Assembly (NCBI GenBank): GCA_040007095.1
Contig: JBDTVS010000119.1
Location: 1-56,453, forward strand
Length of the DNA: 56,453 bases
Direction: 5' to 3'
Origin: JBDTVS01 sp040007095
GTDB lineage: Bacteria > Acidobacteriota > Vicinamibacteria > Vicinamibacterales > CAVVIG01
In this document: positions 27,260-35,190 of the stretch, piece after piece
Position numbering within the stretch: the stretch's first letter is position 1
Layout: the number at the start of each line of letters is the position of its first letter
Notes under the pieces: model-generated
What the model saw: the letters and a program-made list of their open reading frames with translations, nothing else
Databases searched by the model: none
What the model was told of the DNA's origin: nothing
Position numbers and translations under genes: made by a program

Positions 27260-29281
27260 TCAGGCCCTCCCGGCCGAGCGCGGCAAGCCGAGCTCCTGGT
27301 CGCGCAACCGTTTGATGTCGTCGCGGAGCGACGCCGCTTTTTCAAAATCGAGGTTCGCCGCCGCCAGCTTCATCTGGTCCCGCAACGTCTTGATGTGCGC
27401 CTCGATCTCGTCCTGGGTGCGGAAGGGTTCCGACACCTCCCGCAGGTACGCGGGCATCAGGTAGTCGCGCTCGTAGACGCTCGACATGACGTCGTCGATT
27501 TGCTTGATGATCGATTGTGGCGTGATGCCGTGGTCGACGTTGTAGGCCGCCTGGATGACCCGGCGCCGGTCGGTCTCGCCGATCGCCCCCCGCATCGAGT
27601 CGGTCATCTTGTCGGCATACATGATGACGCGGCCGTTGACGTTGCGGGCCGCGCGGCCCGACGTCTGGATCAGCGAGCCGGCAGAACGCAGAAAGCCCTC
27701 CTTGTCGGCGTCGAGAATCGCCACCAGCGAGACCTCGGGTAGGTCGAGCCCTTCCCTCAGTAGGTTGATGCCGACCAACACGTCGAAGGCGCCGCGCCGC
27801 AGATCCCGGAGGATCTCGACACGCTCGAGCGTCTCGATATCCGAGTGCAGGTAGCGAACCCGGACGCCCAGCTCCTGGTAATACTGCGTCAGATCCTCCG
27901 CCATGCGCTTGGTCAGCACGGTCACCAGTACGCGCTCGCGCCGCTCGACCCGCACCCGAATCTCCTGCAATAGGTCGTCCACCTGGCCCTTTACGGGGCG
28001 CACATCGATGGGCGGATCGGTGAGCCCCGTCGGCCTGATGATCTGTTCCACGACGACGCCCTGCGCTTTCGACAGCTCGTACGGGCCTGGGGTCGCGGAC
28101 ACAAAGACCACCTGCGCGGCGCGTTTCTCCCATTCCTGGAAATTCAGCGGCCGATTGTCGAGCGCGGACGGCAGCCTGAACCCGTACGCCACCAGCACTT
28201 CCTTCCGTGCGCGGTCGCCGGCATACATGCCCCGGACCTGGGGCACGGTCTGGTGACTCTCGTCCACGACGATCAGGGCGTCCGCGGGCAGGTAGTCGAG
28301 CAGGGTCGGCGGCGGCTCGCCGGGCGCCCGACCGGTCAGGTGCCGTGCGTAGTTCTCGATCCCGTGGCAGTAGCCGATCTCGCGCATCATCTCGAGGTCG
28401 AACATCGTCCGCTGGTGCAGGCGCTGCGCCTCGAGCAGCTTCCCGTCCGACTCCAGCTTGGCGCGGCACCACGCGAGCTCTTCCTTGATCGTGTCCACGG
28501 CGAGCTTGGTTCGCTCGCGCGGCGCCACGAAGTGCGACTTGGGGTACACCGCGATCTTGTCGTGCCGTCGCAAGGTGCGCCCGGTGATCGGGTCGAACGA
28601 CGCCAGTTCGTCGACTTCGTCGCCGAACAGCTCGATCCGCAGCCCCTGCTCCTCGTACGAGGGGTAGACCTCGATCACGTCGCCGCGCACGCGAAAGGTG
28701 CCGCGCGCGAAATCGTGGTCGTTCCGCTCGTACTGGATTTCGACCAGCTTGCGCAGAATCTGCTCGCGACCGATGCGCTGGCCCCGCTCGAGCGGCAGCA
28801 GCATCCCGTAGTAGGCCTCCGGCGACCCCAGGCCGTAGATACACGACACGCTGGCCACGATGATCACGTCGCGGCGCTCGAACAGCGACCGCGTCGCCGA
28901 AAGGCGCATGCGGTCGATCTCCTCGTTGATCGTGGCTTCCTTCTCGATATAGGAATCAGTGGCCGGCACGTACGCTTCCGGCTGGTAGTAGTCGTAGTAG
29001 CTGACGAAGTACTCGACCGCGTTGCCTGGGAAAAAGCGGCGGAACTCCTGGTACAACTGTGCGGCGAGCGTCTTGTTGTGGACCATCACCAGCGTGGGGC
29101 GGTTGACGCGCGCAATGGTCTGCGCCATCGTGAAGGTCTTGCCTGATCCGGTGACGCCGAGCAGCACCTGATGCGAGTCACCCCGGTCGAGGCCCTCGAC
29201 GAGCTCGCCGATCGCGCGAGCCTGGTCGCCCGCCAGCTCGAAGTCGGAGACGATGGTGAAGCGGTCGTGGACCGAGGGCAT
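27260..29281 (-). CDS. uvrB: Excinuclease ABC subunit B
   Basis: A 673-aa damage-verifying helicase-like subunit of nucleotide-excision repair, loaded by UvrA and required for UvrC incision. The ATG at 29281 (MPSVHDRFTIVSDFELAGDQ) gives standard length; an upstream in-frame ATG at 29347 does not. Motifs: Walker A GVTGSGKT, the beta-hairpin region YYDYYQPEAYVP, DESHQTVPQ, helicase motif VI 'LIQTSGRAARNVNGRVIMYAD', and the C-terminal UVR motif 'NLDFEKAASLRDDIKRLRDQ' that contacts UvrC. It heads the leftward operon with mlaE, mlaF and mlaD. A 20-bp perfect palindrome lies about 140 bp upstream. Confidence 0.96.
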   Translation of the reverse strand: MPSVHDRFTIVSDFELAGDQARAIGELVEGLDRGDSHQVLLGVTGSGKTFTMAQTIARVNRPTLVMVHNKTLAAQLYQEFRRFFPGNAVEYFVSYYDYYQPEAYVPATDSYIEKEATINEEIDRMRLSATRSLFERRDVIIVASVSCIYGLGSPEAYYGMLLPLERGQRIGREQILRKLVEIQYERNDHDFARGTFRVRGDVIEVYPSYEEQGLRIELFGDEVDELASFDPITGRTLRRHDKIAVYPKSHFVAPRERTKLAVDTIKEELAWCRAKLESDGKLLEAQRLHQRTMFDLEMMREIGYCHGIENYARHLTGRAPGEPPPTLLDYLPADALIVVDESHQTVPQVRGMYAGDRARKEVLVAYGFRLPSALDNRPLNFQEWEKRAAQVVFVSATPGPYELSKAQGVVVEQIIRPTGLTDPPIDVRPVKGQVDDLLQEIRVRVERRERVLVTVLTKRMAEDLTQYYQELGVRVRYLHSDIETLERVEILRDLRRGAFDVLVGINLLREGLDLPEVSLVAILDADKEGFLRSAGSLIQTSGRAARNVNGRVIMYADKMTDSMRGAIGETDRRRVIQAAYNVDHGITPQSIIKQIDDVMSSVYERDYLMPAYLREVSEPFRTQDEIEAHIKTLRDQMKLAAANLDFEKAASLRDDIKRLRDQELGLPRSAGRA

Positions 29282-29419
29282 GGGAACCGTGGATCGTACT
29301 ATGGCTGGTCGCTTATGGCCAATTGATGGCACTCCGGCGTCGTGCAACAGGACGACGGTTACCCACCGAGCGTCACCGATCGGAACTCACCCCGTAGCAT
29401 GAAGATCCACCGGGTTGGC

Positions 29420-29439
29420 GGCGTCAACATGTTGACGCC
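29420..29439. promoter_or_regulatory. 20-bp perfect palindrome upstream of uvrB
   Basis: GGCGTCAACATGTTGACGCC is a perfect inverted repeat in the 280-nt gap between uvrB and the VWA gene stop. It does not match the Gram-positive or alphaproteobacterial LexA boxes. No U-run follows on the leftward strand, so it is a poor VWA terminator. An operator is possible. Nothing else is recognised in 29282-29561. Confidence 0.35.
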
Positions 29440-29561
29440 TGTTTTCTGTGCAGCACACCCGAGTGCGCCGGTGTAAAACATCAGGATTCTTCTCGGGGAT
29501 CTCGGTGATTGACCTTGAAACGGAGACACCAACTGCGGTCGGTTGTCGACGGCCGGCGTTG

Positions 29562-30554
29562 TCAGGGCTTCTTGTACGGTCCGTAGTAGCCCTTGCGGGC
29601 GCGGACGGTGATGTCGCGGCTGTCCTTGGCGGTCGACTTGATCTCGACCTTGCGCCAGGCGCCGTCGCTACGCCCGCTGGTCGACACATAGCCGATCGTA
29701 TACTGGGCGCGAATTTCCGCCAGCACCTTGTCGTACATCTGTTGGAGATCCTTGACCGAGGTGGGGAAAAATGCCTGGCCGCCCGTAGTCGACGCGATTG
29801 TCTGCAGGATCGAGCGAGCACGATCGCGCCCGGAGCCCGACTGATGGTCAAGGGCCCCGATCGCATACACGGTCGCGTCCGACGCCTTGAGCAGGTCGAC
29901 CAGTTCGTTGAACCGCAGGGAGCTCTGGGTGTCCCCTCCGTCCGTGTACAGCAGCATGACCTTGCGCCCATCCTGCCCGCCAGCGCCGTCGAGGTACAGG
30001 CCGACGGCGTCGTACAGCGCCGTCATGCCGGTGGTCTTCTGCTGGCGGATGCGCTCGACCAGTCGGGCGAACTCGTTCTGGCTGTACCGGGCGGCACGCA
30101 CCTCCGTGTCAAAATCGACGATCGTGACATCGACCGCATCCGTCATCGTGTTCAGGAACTTGATCGCCGCCGTCCGTGTGAATTTGATGTCGTCGCCCAT
30201 GCTCTCGCTGACGTCGAGCAGGACGCCGAGATGGATCGGAGGACCGTCCTTGGCGGCCTCTCCACCCGAGAAGTAGGTGATGGTTTGCAGGCGGCCGTCT
30301 TCGTAGACCTCGAAGTCGGCCGCCTGCAGCCGGGTCACCAGCCGGCCCTTCCGGTCGGTGACCGTCACCCCCAGATTCACCAGGTCGACGCCCGTACGAA
30401 AAAGAGGCACCTGCTGTGCACCGTCTGGATGAGCTGTCGCGAGGGCCAGACACGCGACCAACGGCGCGGCCCAACACCCTCGCCGCCCGCCGGTCGAAGC
30501 CAGCGTCGGTGTTCGTCGTGATTCCTCTCGGCGCACACGCCCTCCCGTCTTCAA
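29562..30554 (-). CDS. Secreted VWA protein, acidobacterial VWFA-related type
   Basis: A 330-aa exported protein. A basic N-terminus leads to a hydrophobic stretch (about 28-42) with a likely cut near DGAQQ. Then comes the segment typical of acidobacterial VWFA-related proteins: 'FRTGVDLVNLGVTVTDRKGR' and QAADFEVYEDGRLQTITYF. The VWA domain follows, with an intact MIDAS: DVSES (D-x-S-x-S), 'TTGMTALYDAV' (Thr) and YTDGGD (Asp). It ends in 'YTIGYVSTSGRSDGAWRKVE' and KGYYGPYKKP. It probably binds metal and protein in the envelope; the partner is unknown. It is divergent from the DHH gene across about 50-70 bp. Confidence 0.87.
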   Translation of the reverse strand: MKTGGRVRREESRRTPTLASTGGRRGCWAAPLVACLALATAHPDGAQQVPLFRTGVDLVNLGVTVTDRKGRLVTRLQAADFEVYEDGRLQTITYFSGGEAAKDGPPIHLGVLLDVSESMGDDIKFTRTAAIKFLNTMTDAVDVTIVDFDTEVRAARYSQNEFARLVERIRQQKTTGMTALYDAVGLYLDGAGGQDGRKVMLLYTDGGDTQSSLRFNELVDLLKASDATVYAIGALDHQSGSGRDRARSILQTIASTTGGQAFFPTSVKDLQQMYDKVLAEIRAQYTIGYVSTSGRSDGAWRKVEIKSTAKDSRDITVRARKGYYGPYKKP

Positions 30555-30603
30555 GCACCAGTCTCCGCACTCTACAACGGACCAAGCGCCTGCAGGCGTA
30601 TAA

Positions 30604-32058
30604 TTGTGGGTTGATAATCTGATGCGGTGCCTCGCCGTCTGTCAGGACGAACTCGTCATCAGGATGCTCGATGAAGTCTTGCAGCCTGGTTTTGATGTCG
30701 AATTCATCGTTGAAAACCGCGCGGTGGCTCGGCGTCTCCACGACGCCCACATCCAGGCCACTGCGGGCGATCTGCGTCGCGCGGACACCTTCGTCAAAGC
30801 GGGTCTCGGACCCGGCACCTGCGTCATCGTCGAGGATCACGCGCGGCGCGGGCTGAAGAAGATCCTCGACGCCGTCCGAGATGCCGGCGGCACCCTCGTC
30901 TACGTGCTGGGCACCGGCGCCTCGGCGACCGATAAACGCGCCGAAGAGCTGCATGCCGAGTTTCCGGAAGTCACCTACCTGTCGATGTCGGAGCTGTTCG
31001 GCGGGCCGTTACTGACCGAGCTCAGCCGCTCGCTGACGCGGGCACGCGTGCAGCAGTACCAACGCTATCTGAGTGACGCGGATCGCATCCTGATCATGCT
31101 GCACAACGATCCGGACCCTGATGCGATGGCGAGCGGCCTGGCGCTGCGCAACATCCTGCGGCGCACCAAGGCCACCGCCATCATCGGCGCGATCCGCGGC
31201 GTCACCCGGCCCGAAAACCTGCGGATGGTCAATCTGCTCGACATCCACGTCGAGGCCATTACCGCCGAATCATTGAAGGAATACGACCGCATCGCGATGG
31301 TCGACGTGCAGCCCAGCTACTTCGGCGGCCTGATCGATCGCGTCGATCTCGTCATCGACCACCATCCCGAGCAGCCGGGCTACAGCACCACCTTCAAGGA
31401 CATTCGCGCCGACTACGGATCGACCTGCACGATTCTGACCGAGCATCTGCGGGCCGTCGACGTGAACATCTCGGAACGGACCGCGACCGCGATGCTCTAC
31501 GCCATCAAGTCGGACACGCTGTTTTTCAGCCGCCACACCAACCGGGTCGACCTCGAATCGTTCTCGTACCTGTACCCGCTGGCGGATGCCGCGCTGATTC
31601 GGAAGATGGAGGGCGCGGAAATCACGCTCGAGCGGCTCGACTACGTGATGAAGGCGAACCAGGGCGGCACGCTCTCGGGGCAGGTCTTCTCCGCGTTCCT
31701 GGGACCCTTGCCGCGGGAAGACTTCATCCCCTACGTCGCGGACTTCTTCCTGCAGGTCGAGCACGTGAAATGGACCGTGATCGCCGGAGTCGTCAACGAC
31801 TCGATGGTGATTTCCGTCCGGAACCTGGGGTACATGAAGAACGCGGGCGAGTTCGTCCGGCGGTTTTTCGCCGACATCGGCAGCGCGGGTGGGCATCGCG
31901 CGATGGCCAAGGCGGTCGTGCCGTTACGGCGCTTCCACGAGAAGTTCGGCCTCGGCGACCTCGAGGGCATCACCTCCTGGCTGCACGATCTCGTCGATCA
32001 GTTCCTTCACGAAAAAGACGGCAAGAGCCCGAAGGCAGAAGCCAAGAGCGAAGCCTGA
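30604..32058 (+). CDS. DHH/DHHA1 phosphoesterase with Rossmann-like N-terminal domain
   Basis: A 484-aa protein from a TTG at 30604; an ATG at 30622 would give 478 aa and is equally plausible. Residues 1-130 resemble a TrkA-N/RCK-like alternation of strands and helices (MRCLAVCQDELVIRMLDEVL, TCVIVEDHARRGLKKIL) but lack a clear GxGxxG. From about 160 the DHH phosphoesterase metal motifs appear: HNDPDPDAMASGLAL (H167, D171, D173), D234 in AMVDVQP and DHHP (252-255), then the C-terminal DHHA1 part with 'GGHRAMAKAVVPL', the GGH RNA/nucleotide-binding motif. It fits NrnA-like nanoRNA or c-di-AMP/pApA hydrolases. The substrate is not determined. A Lys-rich tail ends it. Confidence 0.85.
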   Translation: MWVDNLMRCLAVCQDELVIRMLDEVLQPGFDVEFIVENRAVARRLHDAHIQATAGDLRRADTFVKAGLGPGTCVIVEDHARRGLKKILDAVRDAGGTLVYVLGTGASATDKRAEELHAEFPEVTYLSMSELFGGPLLTELSRSLTRARVQQYQRYLSDADRILIMLHNDPDPDAMASGLALRNILRRTKATAIIGAIRGVTRPENLRMVNLLDIHVEAITAESLKEYDRIAMVDVQPSYFGGLIDRVDLVIDHHPEQPGYSTTFKDIRADYGSTCTILTEHLRAVDVNISERTATAMLYAIKSDTLFFSRHTNRVDLESFSYLYPLADAALIRKMEGAEITLERLDYVMKANQGGTLSGQVFSAFLGPLPREDFIPYVADFFLQVEHVKWTVIAGVVNDSMVISVRNLGYMKNAGEFVRRFFADIGSAGGHRAMAKAVVPLRRFHEKFGLGDLEGITSWLHDLVDQFLHEKDGKSPKAEAKSEA

Positions 32059-32130
32059 CGCGCGTTGCTTGGAGAAGCACGCCAACTCGCCAGGCGACAA
32101 CGGTGCAGCCTGCTGGTCAGTCGTCGATGT

Positions 32131-33609
32131 TCACACGCCGCCGGCGCCGACGTGCTCGCCGCTCGCACCCACGACCGGCTCGATGAACTGACGGTAAGCG
32201 TCCTCATAGCCCTGCGAGATCAATTCGTCGAGCGGCTGTGGTCGGTCCGATCGATCGTCGAACCCGCCGGCAAAATCGAACGGCCCGAGCGGATTGTGCG
32301 CCGGCCGAATCACGAACATCTTCACTGGCGCCCCCGCCGCCAGCCTCACGACGTCCCGGACCATCGCTGCCTCCGCCGATTGCAGATACTCGCCGAACCG
32401 GCCTCGGCCGTCGATTCGGGGCGGAGTCAGGGTATGGGGCCCTACCGGGCCGGGGACCGCGGACACGACGATGATTTGCTGGGCGCCGAGCTCGACGAGC
32501 TCCTGCAGCACTCGCCCGAAGCTGCCCGGCCGATCGCAGATCCGATGCGTCTCGCCACGCCAATAGGCGTCCGGCGCAAAACTCACCGCGTGCGGTTCGC
32601 AGATCAGGGGACTCGCGAGTGCGCCGCCGACGATGTCCGCGAGGTAATCGCGCGCGACACCCGCGAGATCGAAGACCTCGGCCCGGCGCTCCTCGGCAGC
32701 CTCGATCGTGGCGCGACGGACCAGTCCGCGCCGCCTGGCCTCGGCGACGAGCGCGAACGTCAGGTCGCGGCGGGCGTCCAGATCGTGCACCACCAGCACC
32801 AGCTCACGAAATCCAGGCTGGCCGATGTTCTCGCCCACCAGCTCCATGTAGCGCCGGCCGAGCTCGACCGGCGGCGGCTGTTTGAGCAGGGCCGCGCCGC
32901 GCACCAGATCCCACATCGCCCGCCAGGTGTGCGCGGTCGCCTCGGCCGACGACAGCGGGGCGCGCACGGCGCGCCACCAGAATGGCCCGTGCACCCGCCG
33001 CCGGAGCGCGCCGACCCAGCCCGACACGAACGCGATGAGCGCCACCACGCCGAGGACCAACACGGCAAGCCGTGGAAGCCAGGTCGGAAGCCCCTCGGCC
33101 GAGAAGGCGGACTGCGTGAATGCGAGGTACGCATCAACGAGACCGCCGCCAGTGCCCTGAGCCCCGCCTTGGACGCCATGCTGGCCGATACCGACCATCT
33201 TGGCCACGAAATCGATCGGATAGACGACCAGGCCGAGCGCGATCGCACCGACCGGGACGCAGACGATGGCGATGGCGGTCACGACCGCCCCCACCGCCAC
33301 CTGGACCATCCGGCGCCAGGGATAGAGACCTCGCACTGCCGGCGAGCGCCAGAAGCCCTTCTCGTCCCAGAGACGCTGCGCCCCGTCGACCGCCGCGAAC
33401 AGCGCCCCCACCACCCCGACGCCGTTGCCGCCGACGATATCGATCTTGACCGCCGCCTCGTGCAGCGCCCGAAGCACGCCCGCGTGATAGGCCCCGGCCG
33501 TACCGGTTCCGGTCAAGATCAGTGCGGTGCGAAGTTGGGGGGCGTAGGGTTCGGCCAGCGGGCGAGAGGAGAAATCCGCCGTCGGCGGAGGCAAGACCGG
33601 ACCGTTCAT
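32131..33609 (-). CDS. Patatin-fold membrane protein lacking the nucleophile serine
   Basis: A 492-aa patatin-like protein. The oxyanion-loop segment TALILTGTGTAGAYHAGVLRAL (positions 28-49; key residues the Gly run and the AYHAGVL) matches the family's GGGxxGAYxxGVL. At the place of the GxSxG elbow it reads G61-N62-G63-V64-G65, so the catalytic Ser is Gly63. Two hydrophobic segments (about 105-140 and 178-200) are inserted in the domain and would anchor it to the membrane. The C-terminal half has 'IVVSAVPGPVGPH' and KMFVIRPAHNPLGPFDF. It overlaps greA by ATGA. A non-catalytic, lipid-binding role is possible; phospholipase activity is unlikely by the usual mechanism. Confidence 0.75.
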   Translation of the reverse strand: MNGPVLPPPTADFSSRPLAEPYAPQLRTALILTGTGTAGAYHAGVLRALHEAAVKIDIVGGNGVGVVGALFAAVDGAQRLWDEKGFWRSPAVRGLYPWRRMVQVAVGAVVTAIAIVCVPVGAIALGLVVYPIDFVAKMVGIGQHGVQGGAQGTGGGLVDAYLAFTQSAFSAEGLPTWLPRLAVLVLGVVALIAFVSGWVGALRRRVHGPFWWRAVRAPLSSAEATAHTWRAMWDLVRGAALLKQPPPVELGRRYMELVGENIGQPGFRELVLVVHDLDARRDLTFALVAEARRRGLVRRATIEAAEERRAEVFDLAGVARDYLADIVGGALASPLICEPHAVSFAPDAYWRGETHRICDRPGSFGRVLQELVELGAQQIIVVSAVPGPVGPHTLTPPRIDGRGRFGEYLQSAEAAMVRDVVRLAAGAPVKMFVIRPAHNPLGPFDFAGGFDDRSDRPQPLDELISQGYEDAYRQFIEPVVGASGEHVGAGGV

Positions 33610-34091
33610 TCCTGCGCGACGTCGTGGATGGTGAACAGCTTCAGGATTTCGAACTGGCGCGCGCCGCCGGGCGTCGTCACCTTGATCTTGTCCCCCACTT
33701 CCTTGTTGAGAAACGCGCGGCCGATCGGCGATGTCGTCGAAATCAGCCCCTTGGCGGCGTCGGCATCCTCCGGCATGACCAGTTGATAGACCATCTCCTC
33801 GCCGGTGTTCTCGACCACGTGAAGGCGCGAACCGAAGCCGACGCGATCGGACGGGATGCGATCGACGTTGATCAAGGCGATGGCGGCCACGCGCGACTGC
33901 AACATGCTGATCCGGGACTCGACCAGACGCTGGCGCTCTTTCGCGGCCTGATATTCGGCGTTCTCGCGAAGATCACCAAGCTCCCGCGCCCGCTTGATTT
34001 CCTTCGGAAGCTCCAGTTTCAGCTCGTGATTGAGGGCGGCAATCTCGTCTTCGAACTTCCTGATCAGACGATCTTTCATGGACTGGGACAT
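33606..34091 (-). CDS. greA: Transcription elongation factor GreA
   Basis: A 161-aa factor that rescues backtracked RNA polymerase by stimulating transcript cleavage. I took the ATG at 34091 (MSQSMKDRLIRKFEDEIAAL) to give the usual length. The N-terminal coiled coil carries the tip acidic pair in 'ARELGDLRENAEYQAAKERQ'. The C-terminal FKBP-like domain has 'YQLVMPEDADAAKGLISTTS' and PIGRAFLNKEVGD. The stop overlaps the start of the patatin-like gene by ATGA. The gene is divergent from the SpoU methyltransferase gene across about 220 nt. Confidence 0.94.
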   Translation of the reverse strand: MSQSMKDRLIRKFEDEIAALNHELKLELPKEIKRARELGDLRENAEYQAAKERQRLVESRISMLQSRVAAIALINVDRIPSDRVGFGSRLHVVENTGEEMVYQLVMPEDADAAKGLISTTSPIGRAFLNKEVGDKIKVTTPGGARQFEILKLFTIHDVAQE

Positions 34092-34314
34092 GATGTTGAG
34101 GCCGCTCCCGGAGGGCCGGAAGGCATCGTACCACAGTGTTATCCTTCGGAAGTTCGAACTTCGCACCCGGCAGTGGACCGCCTTTTCACCTGGCAAGGTG
34201 GCGAAACCACGGAAAGTCATCGCGCCACCGAAGCGAACAGCCCGTCGCCTCGGCGCGCTTGATGTTGCTGGTTCACGCTGACCGAACACCCGGGTTGTCG
34301 CCATCAGACTCGCT

Positions 34315-35106
34315 ATGCAGACCATCATGACGCGGCGGAATGCACTGGTCGCCCGTTTCCGGGACGTCGCGCGCGGCGACGAGGACGAAGTCCTGCTGCT
34401 CGACGGGGTCCATTTGATTGGCGACGCAGTCGCCGCGGGTCTGCGAATCCGTCAGCTCATCGTGTCTGCCGACGGCCTCGACCGACCCGAGATTCGCGCC
34501 ATCGTCGACGCGCTGGCGAAGGGCGACACGGAGATGGCCACCGCCACCTCGATGGTGATGGACGCGGTGAGCCCGGTGCGATCGGCCAGCGGAATCGTGG
34601 CCATTGCCGACCGCCCCGCGACGGCCGCCGAACGCATCTACACGGCGACCGACCCGCTGGTGGTGATGGCGGTCGACGTCCAGGACCCAGGCAACCTCGG
34701 CGCCATCGTCCGCGTCGTTGAGGCTGGCGGCGCTACCGCGCTGGTCGCCGCCGGCATCAGCGCACATCCGTTCGGATGGAAAGCCCTGCGCGGCTCGATG
34801 GGGAGCGCATTGCGGGTGCCGATTGCCATCCGTCGCGACACGGCCGCAGCGATTGACGACGCGCGGCGGCACGGCTGTCGAATCGTCGCGACGACCCCCG
34901 GCGGTGGCCACACGCACACAGCGGCCGACCTGCGCGGGCCGATTGCGCTGCTCGTCGGGGGAGAGGGCGCCGGGCTCTCGTCCACGGTCATTGCGGAGGC
35001 GGATGTCCGCGTGAGTATTTCGATGGAGGCTCCGGTCGAATCGTTGAACGCCGCGGTCGCGGCGGCGATTCTGATCTATGAGGCACGCCGGCAACGCTCT
35101 GGGTAG
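34315..35106 (+). CDS. TrmH/SpoU-family RNA 2'-O-methyltransferase
   Basis: A 263-aa SPOUT methyltransferase with an N-terminal substrate-binding domain (about 20-95, 'LLDGVHLIGDAVAAGLRIRQ') and the SpoU motifs: 'DVQDPGNLGAIVRVVEAGGA' (motif 1 with N and R), 'IALLVGGEGAGLS' (motif 2) and 'VSISMEAPVESLNAAVAAAI' (motif 3). This is the arrangement of RlmB/TsnR-like 23S rRNA 2'-O-ribose methyltransferases; the target nucleotide is not known. It lies 85 nt ahead of rarA on the same strand. Confidence 0.9.
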   Translation: MQTIMTRRNALVARFRDVARGDEDEVLLLDGVHLIGDAVAAGLRIRQLIVSADGLDRPEIRAIVDALAKGDTEMATATSMVMDAVSPVRSASGIVAIADRPATAAERIYTATDPLVVMAVDVQDPGNLGAIVRVVEAGGATALVAAGISAHPFGWKALRGSMGSALRVPIAIRRDTAAAIDDARRHGCRIVATTPGGGHTHTAADLRGPIALLVGGEGAGLSSTVIAEADVRVSISMEAPVESLNAAVAAAILIYEARRQRSG

Positions 35107-35190
35107 ACAACCTCACGGGGGGTTGGGATGGTCGGGCAGGTTGGCGCGCGGCGGGTTGGGCCGGTAGGCAGATGTCTCTTCCAAAACACC

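Noticed and set aside
29420..29439. Palindrome upstream of uvrB as a classical LexA box
   Set aside because: It lacks CTGT-N8-ACAG, GAAC-N4-GTTC and GTTC-N7-GTTC patterns.
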